Notes under the pieces: model-generated
Seen by the model: only the letters and a program-made list of their open reading frames with translations
Told to the model about the DNA's origin: nothing
Databases searched by the model: none
Assembly (NCBI RefSeq): GCF_900021165.1
Contig: NZ_FCOQ01000028.1
Location: forward strand, 1 to 64,000
From: Paenibacillus phocaeensis
GTDB taxonomy: Bacteria; Bacillota; Bacilli; Paenibacillales; Paenibacillaceae
Direction: 5' to 3'
Length of the DNA stretch: 64,000 bases
In this document: positions 31,755 through 41,049 of the stretch, in pieces
Position numbering within the stretch: position 1 is the first letter of the stretch
How the letters are laid out: each line of letters opens with the position of its first letter
Made by a program: the position numbers and the translations under genes

Positions 31755-33947
31755 TTACAGCTTCGCCTGCAGCCGGACCATCCTGCTGCTGAAGTCGCCG
31801 CGCACCGCAGCCATGGACAAACCGGCGCTCATCAAACGGTCGCCGCCGTACACTTCGCCGTTCCCTTCCACTTCATAATCCTTGGCCGGGTCCAATCCTT
31901 GCAGCTTCACGCAACGCAGCGGACCGTTGGGTTCCGCCAGCACGCGGAAATAGAACAGCAACGCTTCGTTCTGATCCGAACTAACGAACATCCACGCCGT
32001 TTCATTGCCTTCGAACGGGCTTTGCAGACGGTACAGATCACCTTGCTGGACTAAGCCGCGAATCTCTTTGTACACTGCAATCTGGTGCTTGGCGATCTCC
32101 TTCTCCTCATCCGTAAATCGGGTAAGATCCAATTCGTAGCCGAAATTGCCGGACATCGCCACATCCCCCCGGAAGGTCAGCGGGGTCGTCCGCTCCACTT
32201 GATGATTGGGCACGGCGGAAATATGCGCCCCCATTGTCGACACCGGATAAACGAGGCTCGTGCCGTATTGAATCTTCAAACGCTCCACTGCATCCGTATC
32301 GTCGCTCGTCCACGTCTGCGGCATGTAAAACAGCATTCCCGGATCAAACCGACCGCCGCCCCCGGAGCAGCTTTCAAATAAGATATGCGGAAATTCGCTC
32401 GTCAATCGTTCCAAGAGCTCATACAGCCCCAGCATGTAACGGTGAGCCACTTCCCCTTGACGCTCCGCAGGGCGGACTGCCGAACCGATCTCCGTCATAT
32501 TGCGGTTCATATCCCATTTCACGTATGTCAACGGCACCGTCGAGAAAATGTTGCTGAGGCGTTCGTACAAGTACTGACGGACATCGCTGCGGGACATATC
32601 CAGCACCAGTTGCTCTCGGGCCTCCGTGCGCCGCCGCCCCGGGACATGCAGGCACCAGTCGGGGTGCGCTCGGTACAGGTCGCTGTCCGGCGACACCATC
32701 TCCGGCTCGAACCAAAGGCCGAACTGCAGCCCGGTATCCTTCACGCGATGGGCCAGGTCCGCCAACCCGCCGGGCAGTTTGCGGCGGTCTTCGAACCAGT
32801 CGCCAAGCGAGCTGTTATCGCGGTCGCGCCGGCCAAACCAGCCGTCGTCAAGAACGAACAGCTCCATGCCCAGCTCGCTGCCCGCTTTCGCAATCGCCTC
32901 GATCTTCTCGGCGTTGAAATCGAAATACGTCGCTTCCCAGTTATTGACGAGAATCGGTCGTTCCTGATCGCGGAATTGGCCGCGGCAGAGCCGGGTCCGA
33001 TACAACCGGTGGTAAGTGCGGGACATGCCTCCAATCCCTTCGGCGGAATACACCAGCACCGCCTCCGGCGTTTGGAAGCTCTCGCCGGGTGTCAGTTTCC
33101 AGGTAAAATCAAACGGGTTGATCCCGATAGAGACACGGGTTGTGCCGAACTGCTCGACCTCGGCTTCGGCCGTGAAGTTACCGCTGTAGACCAGACTGAA
33201 GCCGTAAACCTCGCCTTGCTGCTCCGTCGCATCCGGCCGCAGCAACGCCAGGAACGGGTTCTGCTGGTGGGAGCTGGAACCGCGGCGGCTGCTGATCCCG
33301 GTCACGCCCGGTGCCAGCCTTCTGCGCTGCACATGGCGTTCGCGCGCCCAGGCACCGGACAGATACAGCGCATCATAGGAAGCATCGGAGAAATCCACCG
33401 AGGCGCTGAGTGCCCGCTCCAGTTGGATCGGCTCGCTGCCCTCGTTGCTGAGCCGAGCCGATCTGGCAATGGCATCAAAATCAGCAAACACCGTGTAGCT
33501 TAACACAACGGACAGACCGGCAACGCGATCTTCCAGCTCCAACTCCAGGGTGTCCGCTTCGTGGTCCTGCTCCACATATACGGCTGGCAACCCTTCAAGC
33601 GCCGGCTTACCCGGTACGATCCGATGCGTCCGGTACGTTAATTCGGTCGCACGGGTTCCGTTCGCAAGACGCACCTGATAAGCCGGGTTGCGGAAGTCGC
33701 TTGTCCCGTATTGCGGATATTCCTGCGGAAGGGAGTCCAGCGATATCGACTTGTCCTCCGGGATCGGATTCGGACTAAACGAGGCGCGCTCCTGGAAGGT
33801 CAGCAAGCCTTCGAGGTTACTGCCGTGCCGCAGTTTGGCGCCAAAATACGCATGAGCGGGATAGCCGTGCACCAACTGAATCAAGTAACTTGTATTGCGG
33901 GATTGCAAATGAAAAAGGCCTTTCGCTTCATCGAAATAGATAGGCAT
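31755..33947 (-). CDS. GH36 alpha-galactosidase
   Basis: The 730-residue enzyme releases alpha-1,6-galactose from raffinose, stachyose or galactomannan. It has the GH36 layout: N-terminal beta-sandwich (to about 330), catalytic barrel, and C-terminal sheet. The nucleophile is Asp479 in YVKWDMNRN and the acid/base Asp549 in TSDDTDAVERL, nearly the same numbers as in Geobacillus enzymes. VLDDGWFGRRD is also typical. There is no signal peptide, so it acts inside the cell. ATG 33947 has AGGAGG before it; the frame is open further into the sortase gene but has no ribosome site there. Confidence 0.95.
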   Translation of the reverse strand: MPIYFDEAKGLFHLQSRNTSYLIQLVHGYPAHAYFGAKLRHGSNLEGLLTFQERASFSPNPIPEDKSISLDSLPQEYPQYGTSDFRNPAYQVRLANGTRATELTYRTHRIVPGKPALEGLPAVYVEQDHEADTLELELEDRVAGLSVVLSYTVFADFDAIARSARLSNEGSEPIQLERALSASVDFSDASYDALYLSGAWARERHVQRRRLAPGVTGISSRRGSSSHQQNPFLALLRPDATEQQGEVYGFSLVYSGNFTAEAEVEQFGTTRVSIGINPFDFTWKLTPGESFQTPEAVLVYSAEGIGGMSRTYHRLYRTRLCRGQFRDQERPILVNNWEATYFDFNAEKIEAIAKAGSELGMELFVLDDGWFGRRDRDNSSLGDWFEDRRKLPGGLADLAHRVKDTGLQFGLWFEPEMVSPDSDLYRAHPDWCLHVPGRRRTEAREQLVLDMSRSDVRQYLYERLSNIFSTVPLTYVKWDMNRNMTEIGSAVRPAERQGEVAHRYMLGLYELLERLTSEFPHILFESCSGGGGRFDPGMLFYMPQTWTSDDTDAVERLKIQYGTSLVYPVSTMGAHISAVPNHQVERTTPLTFRGDVAMSGNFGYELDLTRFTDEEKEIAKHQIAVYKEIRGLVQQGDLYRLQSPFEGNETAWMFVSSDQNEALLFYFRVLAEPNGPLRCVKLQGLDPAKDYEVEGNGEVYGGDRLMSAGLSMAAVRGDFSSRMVRLQAKL

Positions 33948-34048
33948 TTCGCGATCCTCCTGGTAGGTTCTCATCAGAACTGATTGGCATTCCTCTTTCT
34001 CCATTCTACTATCATGCCCAGGAGGAGTAACGAGAATAAAGTGATCTT

Positions 34049-34732
34049 CTACATGGACTTTTGTGATTTGTTCGCTTGCTCCGGAAGCAGTTTGGCGTGA
34101 AGGATCAGGCGATGCGTAGGATTCTTCAGCGGGTCGCAAGTGATTAAGGTTAATATGGCATCATCGCCTTTCGGCTCCAGCACGGAGACCTCAGTCGGCT
34201 CAACAATCAAAATCTCATAGACTTCGTAAACCAAACGTTGGGTATCGGTTGAGATCTCGATCGAATCGCCAAGCTTCACCTCGTTCAGGCTATGGAACAA
34301 GCGTCCCTTCGTACGGGCGCGGTGGGCCGCAATCGCCGCATTTCCCGGCTCGCCAAGCGAGGCCGTCTCGGTGAGATGCACCGCCGCATGCTTCATGTTC
34401 GCTTTCGTCGCCCCCTCTAAGACGGGAAGCTTTACGTCAATAGACGGAATTTCGATCAGAGCTATAGGGATATTCCCATCCGCGTCCGGTTGAAGCGGCT
34501 GCAGCTCCTCCGCTTGATCCTCTTCGTTCGCCCCCTCCTCCAGCAGGCTCGACACCCGCTGGAAGCCGTCGACCAAATCGGAGTTTTCCGCGGGACGGTC
34601 CTGGCTTTGCGTTCGCTCCGCAAGCGCCAGCAACCGATCCTGCTCCCGGTTGGCCTTCCATTCCAACATCACCGGGGTTACCAAAATAGCAATCCCCAGC
34701 ACAATGAACAGAAACGATAATTTCTTTCGCAC
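34049..34732 (-). CDS. srtD: class D sortase
   Basis: This membrane-anchored transpeptidase of 227 residues joins LPxTG-type proteins to the cell wall. One N-terminal membrane segment (residues 5-23) is followed by an acidic linker and the sortase barrel. The catalytic set is His137 in IAAHRARTKGRLFHSL, Cys199 in LTLITCDP and Arg208 in NPTHRLIL. GTG 34732 has AGAAGGGGAAG before it. The neighbour on the same strand is a large protein ending in LPKTG, its likely substrate, although a terminator separates the two genes. Confidence 0.93.
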   Translation of the reverse strand: MRKKLSFLFIVLGIAILVTPVMLEWKANREQDRLLALAERTQSQDRPAENSDLVDGFQRVSSLLEEGANEEDQAEELQPLQPDADGNIPIALIEIPSIDVKLPVLEGATKANMKHAAVHLTETASLGEPGNAAIAAHRARTKGRLFHSLNEVKLGDSIEISTDTQRLVYEVYEILIVEPTEVSVLEPKGDDAILTLITCDPLKNPTHRLILHAKLLPEQANKSQKSM

Positions 34733-34877
34733 GGTGTCTTCCCCTTCTCTAGGCAACGCCTCGAACTAAAAATGCTCCATCCCCAATCCACGGTAGGGTC
34801 GATGGCGAGTTATGCATTTGATCAATCTATTAACCGATTGTACTTTGCCTTTCTGAACAATTTCTGAACAATCGCAT

Positions 34878-34928
34878 AAAAACGGGCATTCCCGGACTCC
34901 GTTCTCCGGAATCTGGAAATGCCCGTTC
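34878..34928 (-). terminator. terminator of the LPxTG adhesin gene
   Basis: On the minus strand AACGGGCATTTCC pairs with GGGAATGCCCGTT across an inner hairpin and is followed by TTTTTAT. It separates the adhesin from the sortase gene, so each needs its own promoter or read-through. Confidence 0.88.
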
Positions 34929-34933
34929 CTAAA

Positions 34934-37900
34934 TTATTGATTTTGAGGCTTGTTTTTCTTTCTTAACCATAAACCCGCCAGGAGGAACGCAAGCCCTGTC
35001 AACTGCCAAGGGAGAAGGCTGCTTTCCCCGGTTTTGGGCAAGACGTGGATCCCCGGCTTCCCGTCGGAGCCACCCGAGGGCTGAATCCCGCGTGGGCCGC
35101 CGGACGGATTACCGTCATCCTCTTGGGCAGTGTCCCCGGGTTGGCCCTTAGGATCCGTTTGTGGTGTCCCGTCGCTTGCGCCATCGGAAGGGGATATGTC
35201 CCCTGGGACTTCGACGACAGGATCATCCGGCTGCTCCGGATCCGGGTTCCCTGGGGTCTCCGGATTCACCGGGTTAGCTGGATTCACCGGATTGTCCGGG
35301 CTGCCTGGGCTGTCCGAACCGCCTCCACTCCCAGGTTGACTAGGGGTGATGATGGGGTTGTTCGTTTTTTCAAGCACCAACGGTTCCGTTTGAAACTCCA
35401 TAATCTCGAACTCGATTGGCGTCTTGTCCACGACGTAACCTGCAGGCGCCGTCAATTCCACCAGCCGGTACTTGTTAGGCTCCAGCTGATCCAGGTACAG
35501 TTCGCCGTTCTGATCCGTGATAAGCTTGGAGGGGTCTATGGAGTCTACGGTTCTGAACTCATAATTCCCCTGTGGATCGAAGAATACGCTTTGAGCTTGC
35601 AGCTCAAAAACCGCGCCTTGAAGCCGTTGCGTTTTGGCGGCATTCATTTTGATCAGCTTCACCGATCGGTCAATAGGTTTATTCTCAATCGTCAGAGCGG
35701 TAACCGGTTCCTTGATGGGAACTTCCGTCTCCGGTTGTTCGATGACAAAGCCGTCCGCTTTCGTCTCCACTAAAGTGTAGAGACCGTACGGCAAGTTATC
35801 GAATTCAATTACGCCGTACAGATCGGTGGTTTCCTTGCCGACCACCGCATTTGCGCTGTTGCGCAATTCAAATTCAACGCCGCTCAGAACGGTTTGATCC
35901 TTGGCATTGACCTTCGTAATCACCAATTTTCCGCCAGTCCCTTGCTCATTGGGTACATCGCGAGTGACAATCTCGGTTTGGTTCGCGATGATCGTGAAAG
36001 CAACGGGCTGCGTATTCAGCAGGTAATAATCGGGAGCTTTCGTCTCAACCAGTTCATAATCTCCCGGCGTCAGATCTCCCTTGGCGATCGTGCCGTCTTC
36101 ACCTGACGTCAACGTCTCGATGAACTCTCGGTCTGCCCCGTTCTTAACGTATAAATCGAAAACCGCGCCCTTTAGTTTCTTGGACGGATCGGCGGAATCC
36201 ACCTTCGTAAACTGGAATCCCTGCCGAATTTTTTTGTTTTCGATGGTAAAGGGTCCGTCGTTTTTGAAAGAGACAGATTTCCCCGTCCCAGCGCCGTATT
36301 CGGGATCCACCAAATAACCCGCTGGTGCCGACACTTCCTTGATTCGATACGGAAGTCCGTCCGTGCTGTTAAACCGGTACTCCTTCAGGCTTGTCGTTTC
36401 GCCCGAAGCGTTCGTAGCCGGCAAGGTTTCCAGCAGTACGGTCCCGGAAGCGTTGTAAATTTCAAATACTGCCCCTTCCAGCGGCCGCCCCCGATCGTCT
36501 ACCTTCACGATTTGGATCGGCGCCCGTCCTCCCGATGCGCCGCCGCCGGCACCGGCTAACGACACCTTCACGCCTTCTTGCCCGTCTCCCCCCTTCACGG
36601 AAGAGTCTTGACCGGCAAATTCGGCCTTATTGGTAATCCGGTCGCCATTGTCCGCGTTGATATACGATTGGTATTCCAGAATAAACGCGGTAGTCAACGC
36701 TTTTTTGAAGGTGAACGTAAAGGTATTCCCGTTCACGGCCAATTCGTAATCATCGGGATCGACTAACCCGGCTTTGGTCGAAACGTTCCCTAAATTATCC
36801 GCAGGCAAATCCGTTTTGTACAACTTCAACGTATCGGGCAATAAAATTTGATTGTCCGACAGCGTATCCGTCAACTCGGAGCCTGCCGGGATATACGATT
36901 GGCTCGGGTTGATACTCACCGTCCAGGCCGCGATATCGGTTGTCCCTTGCTGTCTCCCGGTTTTGTTGATATACTTCCCGCCGTGTGACGGTTTGACTTC
37001 GGCTTCTTTCTTAAACCGTAATTCACCGCCGTCGTGCAATGTCGCATGGTTGGAATATGTGCCGTCAATCGGGAACTCACCATCAAGACTGGTTTTGTAC
37101 ACAACCCGGTAAGCTGTTTTTCCGATATTGCCAAGATTGAGCGTAAAGCTCTTGCCATCCGGATTTAGCTGGAAGTCAAAACCATTCGGATTGTCCGGGC
37201 TTTTAGGCTTGATTTCGTCACCGGGAAGGACTACGTTATTTTCGCTGTCCAACACCAGCTTGTTCACCTGTAGTGAATTCTCGATGAAGAACTGGTTCCC
37301 GGTGTAAGCATCCCGAAGAATGGCATCCTGGATGTCGAATAAATTGTAATTCATTTCGATCGTCCAGGTGATCGCCTTATCCTTTGCGCTGTAATTGCCG
37401 ACTTTATTGCCGTTTTCAATCGTATAGCTTTGGGCCTCAACATAGGCCGACTTGGTCAGGGAGTGTGTCCCCTCAGCATCTACCCAGTCAAGCACAGCCT
37501 CATTGAGGTAACGGTTTTCCGGAGGCATTCCCTTTGTCGGATCAAAGGTCGTGGTGAATGTGAACACATGCTGCGAGTTAATCGTGATGCCCGACTTCAA
37601 TTTGAGCACGAAACCTTTTTTAAAATCTAGATCATCCGCGTTGGCTACCAGTTCGAAATCGTCCTTATGAACGCCGGTGATTTGCAAACTGCCAGGGACC
37701 AGCTTCATAAATCTACCTGCATAGTTCTCCGTAATGACGATATCCGACATGTCCTTCAGGTCGGAATTGAGAACCAGACTCCACTCGATTTCCTTCTTGT
37801 TGAAATCCTCTTTGTGTACGCTTTTCGCAAAAATATTTTCACGAATGTCCTGTCCGGCCGATTTTATCATGCCATTCTTGAGCTCAACCGCATTGGTAAT

Positions 37901-39337
37901 CCGGTCGTTCGCATAAACGCGTTTAATCGATTCCGTCCGATATTCAATATCATAAGCTGCGTTGATGGTCTGATTGAAGAGGAACGTAAAGCCATCTCCC
38001 GTCTTGGTGACGGTATACGCCGACGGATCGGTAAGTTTCGTACGATTTACGACCTTCCCGCTGTCATTCAGCTGCACTTCATACACTTCGAAGGAAGCAT
38101 CGACCAACTGCTGCTTTGTGGTATCAAACTGATCCTTGAGCCACGCGACATTCGGTTCGTTGGGATCGGCCGGATTAAACGGCTCCAGCGTTTGCTGGTT
38201 ATAGTTGTACTCGATTTTCCAAGTAATGCGCTGGGTCACCGGATCGTAAGCTTGGTTTACCTTCTTAAGCGGCTCGTTAAAGCTGATTCTCACCGTTCCT
38301 GCTGCTTGGTCATCTTCGATGTTGTCGCCGGTAAGCACGGCCTTGTTGCTATAAGGTCGATTGGTAAAAGACCCTGTTGTCGGCGCCTCTACACTCGTCT
38401 TGTACGTCACCCGGTAGGCTTCGTTAATGTCGCCCAGCGAAATCGGAAACGCCGTTTCCGTACGCTCTGCAGCTCCCCCTTCAACCTCGACCGATCCGTC
38501 AAGCTGTACCTGCAGTTTGCGGATTTCAATCTCGCCTTTGAGCTTCGTTCCATCCGGCAAGGTATCGTCGAGTACAGCATTCTGGATTTCCTTTTCCCCT
38601 TGGTTAAAGTCTACCGTCCACTCGATCTCGTCCGAGTTAAAGTTGTTTCGGTTCGCGATCCCCGATTTTTTCAGCTTATCCTCGGCCGTATTCGCAAAAT
38701 GAACATCGATGTTCCCCAACCCATTGGAACTAAAGTCAATCTGCTGTTTTAGGCCATCCCCAAACTTGGTTTCGTCAAAGCGGACCCACACGTAAAAATA
38801 ACCTTCCAGCTTTTGCCCAACGAGGCTGTCATTAAACGTAAAAGTAACTTGTCCGCCAGGTTCGACCACATATTCGCCCACATCGCCATCCAACTGGCCT
38901 GGGATTCGCTGCCCAACTTTCAATTGTTCAGGCAGTTGAAAAGTAAAGGTGGATCCGTCACCATAACTATGGGTTTCGCTCGGGAACGCCCAGCTGTAGA
39001 TCACGGCCACTTCATCCTTCACCGATGGACGAACATCCTGAATAAGCTCCCCCTTGATCACTAACTCCCCGGTAACCGGATCATATTCAGGTTTTTGATT
39101 GCGTATTTCCACATGGGTAAGAAGATTGTCCGTAATCTCATCCTGGACCGCGGCAGCGTTAAAGCCAACAGCATCATCCTCATAGACCGCATCAGTGACG
39201 GTATCCGCGGCGACAACGGCGGCGGGATCGCTTGGAGTCCCCTCCGCATCCGCGCTGACCAGATTCGCTCCCGCTCCGAAAATCCCTTGGAACACGAGAA
39301 CGGCGGCCATCAGAACGGCCATGAATTTGCGTTTCAT
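34934..39337 (-). CDS. LPxTG-anchored multidomain adhesin with SpaA-type isopeptide domains
   Basis: The 1467-residue surface protein has a signal peptide (residues 1-30). About five repeated collagen-binding/pilin-like modules follow, each with an I-x-W-x-(V/I) strand such as EIEWTVDFN, RITWKIEYN, EIEWSLVLN and AITWTIEMN. Four SpaA-type domains cover about 940-1310, starting IQIVKVDD, FQFTKVDS, LVITKVNA and VKLIKMNA and ending in E-containing strands such as IKEVSAPAGY and LVELTAPAGY. These Lys and Glu pairs are the expected isopeptide sites. A Pro/Gly/Asp linker, LPKTG near 1430, a hydrophobic segment and RKK end the chain. It probably binds a host or plant surface polymer; the ligand is unknown. 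AAGGAGGC precedes the ATG. Confidence 0.93.
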   Translation of the reverse strand: MKRKFMAVLMAAVLVFQGIFGAGANLVSADAEGTPSDPAAVVAADTVTDAVYEDDAVGFNAAAVQDEITDNLLTHVEIRNQKPEYDPVTGELVIKGELIQDVRPSVKDEVAVIYSWAFPSETHSYGDGSTFTFQLPEQLKVGQRIPGQLDGDVGEYVVEPGGQVTFTFNDSLVGQKLEGYFYVWVRFDETKFGDGLKQQIDFSSNGLGNIDVHFANTAEDKLKKSGIANRNNFNSDEIEWTVDFNQGEKEIQNAVLDDTLPDGTKLKGEIEIRKLQVQLDGSVEVEGGAAERTETAFPISLGDINEAYRVTYKTSVEAPTTGSFTNRPYSNKAVLTGDNIEDDQAAGTVRISFNEPLKKVNQAYDPVTQRITWKIEYNYNQQTLEPFNPADPNEPNVAWLKDQFDTTKQQLVDASFEVYEVQLNDSGKVVNRTKLTDPSAYTVTKTGDGFTFLFNQTINAAYDIEYRTESIKRVYANDRITNAVELKNGMIKSAGQDIRENIFAKSVHKEDFNKKEIEWSLVLNSDLKDMSDIVITENYAGRFMKLVPGSLQITGVHKDDFELVANADDLDFKKGFVLKLKSGITINSQHVFTFTTTFDPTKGMPPENRYLNEAVLDWVDAEGTHSLTKSAYVEAQSYTIENGNKVGNYSAKDKAITWTIEMNYNLFDIQDAILRDAYTGNQFFIENSLQVNKLVLDSENNVVLPGDEIKPKSPDNPNGFDFQLNPDGKSFTLNLGNIGKTAYRVVYKTSLDGEFPIDGTYSNHATLHDGGELRFKKEAEVKPSHGGKYINKTGRQQGTTDIAAWTVSINPSQSYIPAGSELTDTLSDNQILLPDTLKLYKTDLPADNLGNVSTKAGLVDPDDYELAVNGNTFTFTFKKALTTAFILEYQSYINADNGDRITNKAEFAGQDSSVKGGDGQEGVKVSLAGAGGGASGGRAPIQIVKVDDRGRPLEGAVFEIYNASGTVLLETLPATNASGETTSLKEYRFNSTDGLPYRIKEVSAPAGYLVDPEYGAGTGKSVSFKNDGPFTIENKKIRQGFQFTKVDSADPSKKLKGAVFDLYVKNGADREFIETLTSGEDGTIAKGDLTPGDYELVETKAPDYYLLNTQPVAFTIIANQTEIVTRDVPNEQGTGGKLVITKVNAKDQTVLSGVEFELRNSANAVVGKETTDLYGVIEFDNLPYGLYTLVETKADGFVIEQPETEVPIKEPVTALTIENKPIDRSVKLIKMNAAKTQRLQGAVFELQAQSVFFDPQGNYEFRTVDSIDPSKLITDQNGELYLDQLEPNKYRLVELTAPAGYVVDKTPIEFEIMEFQTEPLVLEKTNNPIITPSQPGSGGGSDSPGSPDNPVNPANPVNPETPGNPDPEQPDDPVVEVPGDISPSDGASDGTPQTDPKGQPGDTAQEDDGNPSGGPRGIQPSGGSDGKPGIHVLPKTGESSLLPWQLTGLAFLLAGLWLRKKNKPQNQ

Positions 39338-39692
39338 AAGTCGTGTATTTGCCTCCTTTTTTCTATTGATATCGATGTGTTCAGACGACGCTTCTCCCTA
39401 CCTCCTTCTCGAAACGTTGTGGTGGGCAACATTCCCATCATATTTCAGCGATCTTAACAAAACCTCGACAATCGACAATAAAACATCAATTTTCTTCAAT
39501 GAAATTATGATTTTTATCACCGACAAAATCCCGAACCCTGGATTCACCCCTGGGGGGTGGCCAATGCCAGGGAGTTCATCACAAACCCTGGAAGGAAGCG
39601 GGAAACGAAAAGCCGTCCCGGAGTCGGAACGGCTTTTATCGTTCATATGTTTGTAGCCCCGAAGCATACCATAGCTCGCATGCTCCGCTTAT
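39338..39692 (-). other. 355-bp non-coding stretch upstream of the adhesin with stable hairpins
   Basis: No gene lies here. On the minus strand 39588-39520 holds three small hairpins in a row: CCAGGG/CCCTGG, CACCCC/GGGGTG and AATCC/GGATT, with the string GGGGTGAATC in the middle. An AT-rich part follows (39430-39515) and then the ribosome site. It may be a regulated leader or promoter-upstream region. I cannot match it to a known riboswitch. The terminator of the VanZ-RDD gene lies at 39607-39640. Confidence 0.4.
39607..39640 (-). terminator. terminator of the VanZ-RDD gene
   Basis: AAAAGCCGTTCCG and CGGGACGGCTTTT pair with one mismatch; both ends are A or T rich, so it could work in both directions. 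It lies 53 bases after the VanZ-RDD stop. Confidence 0.75.
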
Positions 39693-40895
39693 TTATTCGT
39701 GTCGTATACGTACCTTTCGCTCACCAGTACGCTCCTTCACCATGATGGTGTGCCCGGTTCGACTGATCTTTTCGTAGAACAGCAGCGGCTCTTTCCGGAA
39801 GAAGCATTTGGCGACATGAATGAAGAAGCTCAGGTTCACAGCCAGAACGATCAAGGCAAGCAACACTCGAAGCAAAGCCGGCCTATCGACTGTCGGGAAA
39901 ATCAGCAGGCGGTTGAGGCCAATCACCCCCCAATAAAGCAGCCCGTAGCGGACGATCAAAGGAAGCAGCGCCACGGTTTGCCTCTCGCCTCTGGCAGACA
40001 AAAACCGATGAACAACACCCGCCAGCTCGCCGCTTGGCTTCCGTTCGCGATCCTCCGCAGGGAGCCCGACCAGTTGAATCCGCACCAGCCATTTCCCGGG
40101 CGTCTTTCCGCCAGTCAGATACGGAATGAACATGAAATACACCCCTGTAGACACGAAGTAAGCTTCCTCAATACCTAGACGGTGGATCACGGTCATCAGG
40201 GCGCCCCAGAGGATAGTGTCAAATAACAACGCCAGTCCTCGGCGGGTATACGTCACCCGTTTGGTTGCCAGATCCACTCCCCGGTCCAGCTGTTCAATTC
40301 GCGGCAGATACCTGGACAACCACACGGCCAACAGGAAGCCGGCCATCCCTCCGAGCGTATTGGTCATAAGATCATCGACGTCGAAGACGCGGTAAGGGTG
40401 ATCGTAGATTCCGTAGATCCCGGTCAATTGGGTCACTTCAATCCACAAGGACAGCAGAAACGACAGGAGCAAGCTCACCATCGGACCTGATCGAAAGTAA
40501 TACCGAATCAGCATCCCAAACGGCACAGTTAATGCAACGTTGAAAATCACCTGCAAAAAAGCCCGTTCCTTAAGCACCCGCCAATAGGTCGACGGCTCTC
40601 CTGGAATAACCGCGGTTTCCTTTAGAATATCCTGGATAAAATGAAACGGGATCAGCTGTACCGCTCCGTCGCTTAACGGCAGGTTATGCCGGCTGGCAGG
40701 CAACGGCAGCATCACCAGGAACAACGCGTTCATCAAATAGAGGAGGAACAAGTAGAGCACGAACGCCCGCACCTTGTTAATATAGCCATGCCGCCGATAT
40801 TGCACGACCAGAAACGGCAGAGTAAACAGCAGCGCCGCAAATGGGAATGCGCCAAAGGCATACGTGATCGGAAATAGGTAGTTCTTTAACATCAA
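39693..40895 (-). CDS. VanZ-like and RDD-domain fusion membrane protein
   Basis: The 400-residue membrane protein joins two families. Residues 1-205 are a VanZ-like domain, with IPFHFIQDILKE, FNVALTVPFGMLIRYYF and DVDDLMTNTLGGMAGFLLA as typical segments. Residues 212-385 are an RDD domain with YTRRGLALLFDTILWGA and the TPGKWLVRIQLV motif. VanZ proteins give low-level teicoplanin resistance in enterococci; RDD proteins are linked to ion or envelope functions. The fusion recurs in Bacillales but its role is not known. The C-terminal tail is basic. Confidence 0.88.
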   Translation of the reverse strand: MMLKNYLFPITYAFGAFPFAALLFTLPFLVVQYRRHGYINKVRAFVLYLFLLYLMNALFLVMLPLPASRHNLPLSDGAVQLIPFHFIQDILKETAVIPGEPSTYWRVLKERAFLQVIFNVALTVPFGMLIRYYFRSGPMVSLLLSFLLSLWIEVTQLTGIYGIYDHPYRVFDVDDLMTNTLGGMAGFLLAVWLSRYLPRIEQLDRGVDLATKRVTYTRRGLALLFDTILWGALMTVIHRLGIEEAYFVSTGVYFMFIPYLTGGKTPGKWLVRIQLVGLPAEDRERKPSGELAGVVHRFLSARGERQTVALLPLIVRYGLLYWGVIGLNRLLIFPTVDRPALLRVLLALIVLAVNLSFFIHVAKCFFRKEPLLFYEKISRTGHTIMVKERTGERKVRIRHE

Positions 40896-41000
40896 AGGTC
40901 AAACCTTTCTATCTCGGGTAGTTTCGCTTATCTTAACATAGAACGAAATGCATTTCGTTTAAGTTTAGTTTAAATTTGGGGAATGGTTCTTCCATCTATA

Positions 41001-41048
41001 AAAAAACAAGCCCTAAGGACATTGCATCCCCTAGGGCTTGCTTTTTTA
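41001..41048 (-). terminator. terminator of the DUF4349 gene
   Basis: AACAAGCCCTA-GG and CC-TAGGGCTTG pair; the minus strand continues into six T, and the plus strand also has six T. Confidence 0.88.
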
Positions 41049-41049
41049 T

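Noticed and set aside
32385..33503. 372-codon plus-strand open frame opposite the alpha-galactosidase
   Set aside because: It is a shadow of the GH36 gene; the catalytic motifs are on the minus strand.
37667..38752. 361-codon open frame on the plus strand inside the adhesin gene
   Set aside because: It is antisense to well-defined repeats of the adhesin, has no start signals and an improbable composition.
39520..39590. c-di-AMP (ydaO-type) riboswitch
   Set aside because: Only GGGGTGAATC matches. The GGGGGACCCA-like and CCGAATCCGTCAGC-like parts expected for this class are not found, so I call it only a structured region.
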